DNA of 64,000 bases from Kitasatospora acidiphila (GTDB lineage: Bacteria; Actinomycetota; Actinomycetes; Streptomycetales; Streptomycetaceae). Position 1 is the first letter of the stretch. Each line of letters starts with the position of its first letter. Shown in pieces: positions 58,081 to 64,000 of this stretch. Made by a program: the position numbers and the translations under genes. The stretch lies in NCBI RefSeq assembly GCF_006636205.1, contig NZ_VIGB01000003.1, positions 4,516,501 to 4,580,500 of the forward strand, in the 5' to 3' direction. The notes beneath the pieces are model-generated. The model ran no database searches, was not told the origin of the DNA, and worked only from the letters and a program-made list of their open reading frames with translations.

Positions 58081-58133
58081 TTTGAGAGGATGGCTCCTCG
58101 ATCCTGGCCCTGGAACGTCGGAGGAGGTGTGCT

Positions 58134-58913
58134 GTGGTCGTCATCCGGGCGGGCCGTCTGCCGATCCAGCGCAACAGCCTGCGCGAGCAGATCGCCGGGG
58201 CGCTCCGCGAGGAGCTGATGGCCGGTCGGCTGGCGGCGGGCAGCAACTTCACCGTCAAGGAGATCGCCGAGCTCTACGGGGTCTCCGCCACCCCGGCCCG
58301 GGAGGCCCTGGTCGACCTGGCCGCCCAGGGCCTGCTGCGGGCCGAGCACCACCGCGGCTTCACCGTGCCGGAGTTCGGCTGGGCCGATTTCCTGGAGATC
58401 TTCGAGGCCCGCGCCATGCTCACCGACAGCGCCTTCCGGCAGCTGGCGCTGCGGCCGCCCGGCTACGACTGGTCGCGGCTCGGCTCGCTGCGCCGCCGCG
58501 CCGAGGCGGCCACCCGGGCCGCCCGGGCCGGGCAGCTGGACGTGATGGTCGGCTGCGACCGCCGGTTCTGGCAGGAGATGACGGTCTTCCTGGAGAACCG
58601 CCGGATCGCCGACTACCTGGACTGGCTGCGGGTGCAGTCCTGGATGTTCGCCGCCCCCTACCTGCGGGCCCAGGGCGAGCTGGCCGGGGTCTGCTGGACC
58701 AGGCACACCGAGCTGGTCGAGCGGATCGCGGACCAGGACCTCTCCGGCGTCCACCGGATGATGAACGACTACAACCTGTTCACCGTGCGGCTGCTGGCCG
58801 AGTTGGCCGGGGAGTCACTGGACTCGGTCGCCGTGCTGGGGCTGCTCACCGCCGAGCCGACCGGTGCTCTGCCCGGTCCGCTGCCCACTCCGGATCCGAC
58901 GTCGGGCCGGTAG
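58134..58913 (+). CDS. GntR-family regulator (FadR/FCD type)
   Basis: A 259-residue regulator: winged helix (about 14-76: NSLREQIAGALREELMAGRL, then VSATPAREALVDL) and an all-helical FCD ligand domain (about 90-230). The start is GTG 58134 with GAGGAGG six bases upstream. It may respond to an organic acid. It follows the amidase gene in the same direction after 82 bases. Confidence 0.92.
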   Translation: MVVIRAGRLPIQRNSLREQIAGALREELMAGRLAAGSNFTVKEIAELYGVSATPAREALVDLAAQGLLRAEHHRGFTVPEFGWADFLEIFEARAMLTDSAFRQLALRPPGYDWSRLGSLRRRAEAATRAARAGQLDVMVGCDRRFWQEMTVFLENRRIADYLDWLRVQSWMFAAPYLRAQGELAGVCWTRHTELVERIADQDLSGVHRMMNDYNLFTVRLLAELAGESLDSVAVLGLLTAEPTGALPGPLPTPDPTSGR

Positions 58914-58971
58914 GGTGGTCCGAGCGTCGAGCAGCCGGCCGGCGTTGCCCGCTGCTAGTTGACCGGAGAGG

Positions 58972-59631
58972 ATGAAGCGGCCCGTGGCCTGCGACCTCTG
59001 GCTCGTACCGCTGGTGGACGTACTGAGCCACAGCCCCGAGAACCCGTTCCGCGAGGAGCTGGCGGTCTACAACGCGGCGCTCGCCGCGCGCGGCCTGCCG
59101 CCGGTGCCGGTGTACGAGTTCGCGCCGGGGGTCACCGGCGAGGTGGAGCCGATCGCCGCCTTCGACTACGACTCGCTGCACTTCCTGCGCCGTGCCTACC
59201 TGCTGCAGCTGACCGGCTTCCAGCTGACCCCGGTGGACGCGCTGGGCGGCGACTACGAGCAGCTGCTGGAGATGTTCGAGTCCAGCGCCGAGCAGTCGCA
59301 CCTGGTCTGGCACTTCGACCACGCCGGGGCCTATGTGCCGATCGACTTCGCGGTGCCGCTGGTGGACCAGACGCTGCTGGCCTCCGGTGGGCCGCTGGGC
59401 TCCTCCTACGGGCTGCTGCGCGAGCTGCAGGCGATCGCCCCGGCGCTGGGCATCGACCCGCTGAACCCGCCGGGGCCGACCCGACCGCTCGGCCCGACCG
59501 TTCTCGAGCAGCCGTTCGCCCCGCCGCTGGACGACCTGCACCCCTACGCGCGGGAGCGGCACGCCTGGGCGGGGCTGTACGCGGCGGCGACCCGCAGCCT
59601 GACCCAGGGGTCGATGGTGGTGTTCGCCTGA
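58972..59631 (+). CDS. Conserved hypothetical protein
   Basis: A 219-residue cytosolic-looking protein with many aromatic and acidic residues (FDYDSLHFLRRAYLLQLTGF; HLVWHFDHAGAYVPIDF). No signal or membrane segment. GGAGAGG lies directly before ATG 58972; GTG 58984 is a possible later start. I recognise no family with a known function. It is preceded by the GntR gene and followed by a 12-bp tandem repeat in the convergent gap. Confidence 0.75.
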   Translation: MKRPVACDLWLVPLVDVLSHSPENPFREELAVYNAALAARGLPPVPVYEFAPGVTGEVEPIAAFDYDSLHFLRRAYLLQLTGFQLTPVDALGGDYEQLLEMFESSAEQSHLVWHFDHAGAYVPIDFAVPLVDQTLLASGGPLGSSYGLLRELQAIAPALGIDPLNPPGPTRPLGPTVLEQPFAPPLDDLHPYARERHAWAGLYAAATRSLTQGSMVVFA

Positions 59632-59660
59632 GCCGGCCGCTCAGGCGATCGAGCAGGCAT

Positions 59661-59732
59661 CCGCTCGGGCATCCGCTCGGGCATCCGCTCGGGCATCCGC
59701 TCGGGCATCCGCTCAGGCAACCGCTCGGGCAA
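59661..59732. repeat. 12-bp tandem repeat, six units
   Basis: CCGCTCGGGCAT occurs four times in exact register from 59661 and twice more with CAA endings or an A substitution. It sits in the 116-base gap between two convergent genes and is a likely variable-number locus. Confidence 0.9.
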
Positions 59733-59747
59733 CCGAGCAGCGCCCGC

Positions 59748-60542
59748 TCAGCGCAGTCCGCCCTCCGGCGGCCGCTGCCGCGGCATGGTCGGCCTGGTCC
59801 CGGGCGGCGGCAGCACCCGCACCTGGGCCGGCACCCCGCCCTCGGGGCGGCTCCCCCAGCTGCCGGGCGCCTGGGTGGGCAGCTGGGTCATCCGGGCCCG
59901 GAACTCCAGCATCCACTCCGAGGTCTCGCCGCGGACCAGCTCCGAGACGTCCTCGCAGAACCGCCGCAGCACCCCGAGGCAGCGCTCGGCCGCCTCGCCC
60001 GCGGTGCCCTCGGTCGGCCCGAGCACCTCCCGCACGCACTCCGAGGCCCAGTCGAACTGGAAGGCCTCCAGGCGCCGTTGCAGCGCCTGCGCGGTGCTGA
60101 CGTCCCGCATCCAGCCGGAGCTGCACCCGAACACCCGGTCGGCGGCCAGGCAGCCGACCGCCAGCGCCAGCGCCACGTAGCCCCAGGCGGCCGCGTGCCC
60201 GAACCGCCCGGTGAGCTGGACCAGCGGCAGCGTCACCCCGGCCACCCCGAACACGGCCGTGCCGAACCGCAGCACCCGAGCCCAGCGGCGCTTCCAGACC
60301 CGGTCGCGGCGGTACCACTCGATCGCCTCGACGGCCCGCTCCTCGGACCAGCGGTACAGCTCCTCCAGGCGCTCGGCGGGCTCCCCCCAGTCCCCCAGCG
60401 GGAACTGGCGGGCGCTCAGATCCGCACGACGACGGGTGGCCGCCCGGTCCCGGCCGCTGCCGGTGGTCGTGGTGGGCTGGTCCTCCTCGCCGATGTCCTT
60501 GCCCCAGGGACTTTCCTCGGGCTGCATTTCGGGCTGGCTCAC
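59748..60542 (-). CDS. SLATT-domain two-helix membrane protein
   Basis: A 264-residue protein. The start is GTG 60542 (AAGGGAG eight bases upstream; longer frames lack such a site). After a charged N-terminus, residues about 55-200 match the SLATT pattern: LYRWSEERAVEAIEWYRRD, two membrane helices, a DRVFGCSSGWMRDVSTAQAL segment and LQRRLEAFQFDWASE. SLATT proteins are pore-like effectors found with SMODS/SLOG nucleotide-signal proteins in defence islands, but there is no nucleotidyltransferase or other partner next to this one, so it may be a house variant. The C-terminal 40 residues are Pro-rich. Confidence 0.8.
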   Translation of the reverse strand: MSQPEMQPEESPWGKDIGEEDQPTTTTGSGRDRAATRRRADLSARQFPLGDWGEPAERLEELYRWSEERAVEAIEWYRRDRVWKRRWARVLRFGTAVFGVAGVTLPLVQLTGRFGHAAAWGYVALALAVGCLAADRVFGCSSGWMRDVSTAQALQRRLEAFQFDWASECVREVLGPTEGTAGEAAERCLGVLRRFCEDVSELVRGETSEWMLEFRARMTQLPTQAPGSWGSRPEGGVPAQVRVLPPPGTRPTMPRQRPPEGGLR

Positions 60543-60845
60543 CTGTGGGGCTCCCTTGACGGGCCTGGTTGTCGGGCTCTGCTGGGTATCCAACAGCACT
60601 TCTTACCGCCAAATGGCTGACCGCGTCGGACTTCCAGACTGATCGTTACCCGAAAAGGCGTCAGAACACGGTGGTGGACCGGTTCCGGAAGTCGAGCCGG
60701 TTTCACTCATCCGAGCGAGGGCCCGAGCCGCCGCGAACCTGACCCGATTTACCGACTGGTCGAACACACAGCCGCACACTGGACCGCACGCATGATCGCT
60801 GGAGCTTCGCACAGCCCGGTCGACCAGCGGGATCGGGCCACCGGC

Positions 60846-60851
60846 TACCCT
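60846..60851 (+). promoter_or_regulatory. -10 element directly before purD
   Basis: TACCCT ends eight bases before GTG 60860 and no Shine-Dalgarno sequence is present, indicating leaderless transcription. The rest of the 317-base SLATT/purD gap (60543-60859) holds no visible gene. Confidence 0.5.
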
Positions 60852-60859
60852 TGCCAAGC

Positions 60860-62110
60860 GTGAAGGTCCTCGTCATCGGCGGCGGCGCCCGCGAACACGC
60901 CCTGTGCCGCTCCCTGTCCCAAGATCCCGCTGTCACCGAGCTGCACTGCGCCCCGGGCAACGCCGGGATCGCCCGGCTGGCCACGGTCCACCCGGTCGAC
61001 CAGCTGGACGGCACCGCCGTGACCGCGCTGGCCGAGCGGCTGGCCGCCGACCTGGTGGTGGTCGGCCCCGAGGCGCCGCTGGTCGCCGGCGTCGCCGATC
61101 CGCTGCGGGCGGCCGGCATCCCGGTCTTCGGCCCGTCCTCCGAGGCCGCCCAGCTGGAGGGCTCCAAGGCGTTCGCCAAGGACGTGATGGCCGGCGCCGG
61201 CGTGCCCACCGCCCGCTCCTACGTCTGCACCACCCCGGAGGAGGCCGCCGAGGCGCTGGACGCCTTCGGCGCGCCCTACGTGGTCAAGGACGACGGCCTG
61301 GCGGCCGGCAAGGGCGTGGTGGTCACCGCCGACCGCACCGCCGCGCTGGCCCACGCCGCCGCCTGCGACCGGGTGGTGATCGAGGAGTACCTGGACGGCC
61401 CCGAGGTCTCGCTGTTCGCCATCACCGACGGCACCACCGTGCTCCCGCTCCAGCCGGCCCAGGACTTCAAGCGGGCGCTGGACGGCGACGCCGGCCCGAA
61501 CACCGGCGGCATGGGCGCCTACTCGCCGCTGCCGTGGGCCCCGGCCGGCCTGGTCCAGGAGGTGCTGGACACCGTCCTGCAGCCCACCGTGGACGAGCTG
61601 CGCCGCCGCGGCACCCCGTTCTCCGGCCTGCTCTACGCGGGCCTGGCACTCACCTCGCGCGGCACCCGGGTGATCGAGTTCAACGCCCGGTTCGGCGACC
61701 CGGAGACCCAGGTGGTGCTGGCCCGGCTGCGCACCCCGCTGGCGGGCGTGCTGCTGGCCGCCGCCAACGCCACGCTGGCCGACCTGGAGCCGCTGCGCTG
61801 GTCAGAGGAGGCCGCCGTCACCGTGGTGGTGGCGTCCGAGGGCTACCCGGCCGCGCCGCGCACCGGTGACGTGATCGAGGGCCTGGCCGAGGCGGAGGCC
61901 GCCGACGGCACCGCCTGGGTGCTGCACGCGGGCACCAAGGCGGACGAGCAGGGCCGGGTGGTCAGCGCCGGCGGCCGGGTGCTCTCGGTCACCGCGATCG
62001 GCAAGGACCTGGCCCAGGCCCGGGAGCGGGCCTACCAGGGGGTCGCCGAGATCCGCCTGGCGGGCTCCCAGCACCGCACCGACATCGCGCTGAAGGCCGC
62101 CGCCCAGTAG
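60860..62110 (+). CDS. purD: Phosphoribosylamine-glycine ligase (GAR synthetase)
   Basis: A 416-residue ATP-grasp enzyme for the second step of purine synthesis, joining phosphoribosylamine and glycine. Motifs: VLVIGGGAREHALC (about 3-16), LHCAPGNAGIA, VVGPEAPLVAG, the ATP-grasp VVKDDGLAAGKGVVV and EEYLDGPEVSLFA, then GPNTGGMGAYSP and EFNARFGDPETQ. GTG 60860 begins the family start sequence. A terminator follows. Confidence 0.97.
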   Translation: MKVLVIGGGAREHALCRSLSQDPAVTELHCAPGNAGIARLATVHPVDQLDGTAVTALAERLAADLVVVGPEAPLVAGVADPLRAAGIPVFGPSSEAAQLEGSKAFAKDVMAGAGVPTARSYVCTTPEEAAEALDAFGAPYVVKDDGLAAGKGVVVTADRTAALAHAAACDRVVIEEYLDGPEVSLFAITDGTTVLPLQPAQDFKRALDGDAGPNTGGMGAYSPLPWAPAGLVQEVLDTVLQPTVDELRRRGTPFSGLLYAGLALTSRGTRVIEFNARFGDPETQVVLARLRTPLAGVLLAAANATLADLEPLRWSEEAAVTVVVASEGYPAAPRTGDVIEGLAEAEAADGTAWVLHAGTKADEQGRVVSAGGRVLSVTAIGKDLAQARERAYQGVAEIRLAGSQHRTDIALKAAAQ

Positions 62111-62117
62111 CGGCCGC

Positions 62118-62174
62118 GCCGAGGGGCGCTGCGTTCCGGGGACACCCCCATGGACGCAGCGCCCCTCGGCATTT
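62118..62174 (+). terminator. Terminator after purD
   Basis: A 17-bp perfect stem (62118-62134 with 62154-62170) and an inner GGGG/CCCC stem, followed by ATTT, eight bases after the stop. The remaining 370 bases to 62539 contain no gene I can support. Confidence 0.88.
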
Positions 62175-62539
62175 CCCGGGCCGGTCCGGCCGCCGGAGAT
62201 CCGCTTGCGAACGGACGGCCGATTCCAGCCCTTCGAGTGAATGCCGGAACAACCGGCTGACGCGACTGGCCAGGCGGCCGTAGGGTGCGCTGAACCGCGG
62301 GGCCGCTTCGGCTGGTTGTCGTGGTCGCCGCCGGGTGCGTCCGCCCTCGGAGGGGGAAGCTTCAGTGGGGCGGGCCGGACCGGACCGTGTCACCAGGACG
62401 GGTGGATTCCCGGCCGAGTCGGAACACCGGCTGGTCCGTGTGCGTCACACCTGTGCAGTGCGTCCGCGGTCGGATGGAGAGGCCATTCGATCGTCGGTCG
62501 GCACGGTCATGTCCGACTCCGAAGGGGGTGCAGCACCGG

Positions 62540-64000
62540 ATGGCCGCTCTCGACGCTGCCCGTGCCCAAGCCCGGGCGCTGCTGCGGATCCGCGCCCTGG
62601 CCCGGGCGGCCGCGGTGCTGCCCGCCGCCGTCGCGGTGGTGCTGCTGGCCGGCCGGTTCACCGGCCGGATCGGCGCGCCCGGTTCGCCGGACGCGTCCGG
62701 CTGGGACGTGGTCCGGTGGGTGGTCGGCGCCTTCGCGGTGCTGGTCGGCCTGGTCGCGCTGGCCGCGATCCGCCGGCACGCCCGCGCGGTGCCGCCCAGC
62801 ACCCCGGCGATAGCGGTCGAGCCGGGGCAGGCCCCCGAGCTGCACCGGATGATCGAGGAGCTGGCGCACCGGCTCGGGGTGCCCGCGCCCGGCGCCATCG
62901 CGCTCACCCCGGACTGCGACAGCTGGCTGGAGGAGCCGCCCGGGGCCCATGGCCGGGCGCCGGTGCTGGTGATCGGTTCGCCGTTCCTGTGGTGGATGCG
63001 GGCCGGCGAGCTGCGGGCGCTGCTGGCCCCCGTGGTGGCCGGCACCGCGGCGGCGGCCGATCCGGAGATCGCCGCCGCCCGCCGGTTCGTCCGCGGGCTG
63101 GACGCGGCGCTTGGCAGCGGCCGGCGCACCCCGCCGGCCCGGCTGCTGGACCGGATCACCCGGGCGCTGCTGCGGGCCTGCCGGGACTACGCGGCCGAGC
63201 TGGAGCGGGCCGCCGCCGCGGCCGCCGCCGAGCAGGCCCGGGCGGTGGACTACGGGCTGCGGATCGCCGCCCAGGGCCAGGTGGGCCTGGCCTACGCGGG
63301 CTGGGACCGGCTGCTCACCCGGGTCGCGCTGCCCGCCTGGCGGCTGGGCCGCCGGCCGGCCCAGCTGAACGCGGGGGTGGCGGCCGCGCTCACCGAGCTG
63401 TCCCGCCGGGACCGGCTGGCCGAGGGCTACGAGAGCCGGCTCGGCGACCGTCCGGCCTGCGATCTGCTGGAGGAGCCGGGCGCGATGGACGCGGCGGTCT
63501 CGCAGCTGGCCGCCGAGCTGTTCCACGGCCCGGCCCGGCCCGAGGGCGCCGAGCTGCTCTGGGACGACTACCCGGAGCAGGTGGTGGACCGCGGCTGGCG
63601 GCTCCAGGCGATGGCGCTGCAGGAGGCGCTGGACACCGTGGCCCCGGCCCCGGCGGGCCGCCCGGCGCCGACCCTGGCCCGGTTGCTGGCCCGGCTGGAG
63701 GCCGGCGGCGCGCCCGCGCTGGCCCGGGTGCTGGCGGCCGGCGAGCCGCCCGCGGTCCCCGGCGCGCAGGAGCGCGGGGGGCGCGAACTGCTGGCGGACT
63801 GCGTGACGGCGATGGTCTGCTGCGCCGCGGTGGACGGCGCGGGCGGCAAGCCGGGGCTGGACTGGCTGGACGGCCCGGTGCTGCTGCTCGGCGGGGTGCG
63901 CCGGGGCGATCTGGCCGATCCGGTGGTGGAGGCCGTGGAGCAGGGCGCGGTGGCGGAGCTGCGCAGCTGGCTGGGGGCGGCCGGGATCCGGCTGGAGAAG
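62540..64000 (+). CDS. M48-like membrane protein lacking the zinc motif (partial)
   Basis: The gene continues past the right edge; 487 codons are visible. ATG 62540 follows AGGGGG. Two membrane helices (about 28-47 and 54-74) precede a region like M48 metallopeptidases: APELHRMIEELAHRLGVPAP, then TPDCDSW and LVIGSPFLWWM. At the position of HExxH it reads ELRALLAPVVAG instead, so the zinc ligands are absent. Later residues are Ala/Leu/Arg-rich helices. It looks like a non-catalytic relative of M48 peptidases; the role is unknown. Confidence 0.7.
   Translation, partial: MAALDAARAQARALLRIRALARAAAVLPAAVAVVLLAGRFTGRIGAPGSPDASGWDVVRWVVGAFAVLVGLVALAAIRRHARAVPPSTPAIAVEPGQAPELHRMIEELAHRLGVPAPGAIALTPDCDSWLEEPPGAHGRAPVLVIGSPFLWWMRAGELRALLAPVVAGTAAAADPEIAAARRFVRGLDAALGSGRRTPPARLLDRITRALLRACRDYAAELERAAAAAAAEQARAVDYGLRIAAQGQVGLAYAGWDRLLTRVALPAWRLGRRPAQLNAGVAAALTELSRRDRLAEGYESRLGDRPACDLLEEPGAMDAAVSQLAAELFHGPARPEGAELLWDDYPEQVVDRGWRLQAMALQEALDTVAPAPAGRPAPTLARLLARLEAGGAPALARVLAAGEPPAVPGAQERGGRELLADCVTAMVCCAAVDGAGGKPGLDWLDGPVLLLGGVRRGDLADPVVEAVEQGAVAELRSWLGAAGIRLEK

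Noticed and set aside
1..64000. tRNA or rRNA genes
   Set aside because: I looked for tRNA-like cloverleaf ends and rRNA signatures in the gaps and saw none; a covariance search would be decisive.

Overview
The window is high-GC actinobacterial DNA (codons almost always end in G or C, many GTG starts, several promoters with a TANNNT -10 directly before the start codon). Gene content and order point to Streptomycetaceae (Streptomyces or Kitasatospora) in the conserved chromosome core near oriC. The order MFS, ino1, PadR, PBP, GT87, Alr-like, femX, rpsF-ssb-rpsR-rplI, MATE, dnaB is the standard streptomycete arrangement. Two perfect parS sites (1783 and 12101) and a five-member DnaA-box cluster in front of dnaB (15041-15239) fit an origin-proximal location.

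Layout. 1-11.5 kb: envelope genes (MFS exporter, inositol-phosphate synthase with a PadR regulator upstream, class A PBP, GT87 membrane glycosyltransferase, alanine-racemase-like protein with FemX). 11.5-17 kb: ribosomal/replication block (S6, SSB, zinc-ribbon S18, L9; MATE exporter; DnaB; D-Ala-D-Ala dipeptidase). 17.5-24.1 kb: small metabolic genes, including a HAD phosphatase fused to a methyltransferase, two metallo-beta-lactamase-fold enzymes and MoeA. 24.2-27.8 kb: a decayed patch with an ion-channel pseudogene, two genes each broken by one base in a C/G tract, an unassigned open stretch and a duplicated gene tail. 27.9-34.3 kb: cell-surface/export genes (sortase-type LAFTG protein, membrane-anchored protein, beta-helix lipoprotein, Tat-exported DyP peroxidase). 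34.4-41.1 kb: accessory metabolism and regulators (ICL/PEP-mutase, NmrA, EamA, LysR, FAD monooxygenase, GntR-TetR fusion, nucleotidyltransferase). 41.3-48.3 kb: secreted protein, bacterial proteasome activator Bpa, two Ser/Thr kinases, a phosphotransferase and a NarL-type response regulator. 48.6-52.3 kb: three-gene branched-chain 2-oxoacid dehydrogenase operon. 52.3-64 kb: a second sortase-type protein (LAYTG), M64 peptidase, MFS, mycothiol-dependent isomerase-like protein, carbon-nitrogen hydrolase, GntR, SLATT membrane protein, PurD, and a degenerate M48-like membrane protein cut by the window end.

There is no prophage, IS element, CRISPR array, rRNA or tRNA that I could recognise, and no clear biosynthetic gene cluster. 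The most unusual observations are: the DnaA-box cluster before dnaB; parS embedded in a 38-bp perfect palindrome; an ion-channel gene frameshifted at its selectivity filter and deleted for its NAD-binding domain at a streptomycete palindromic repeat; the HAD-methyltransferase fusion; five genes whose stop codon lies inside a short tandem duplication; and the start of bpa, where a four-codon mini-ORF carries the Shine-Dalgarno sequence and its stop overlaps the bpa start.
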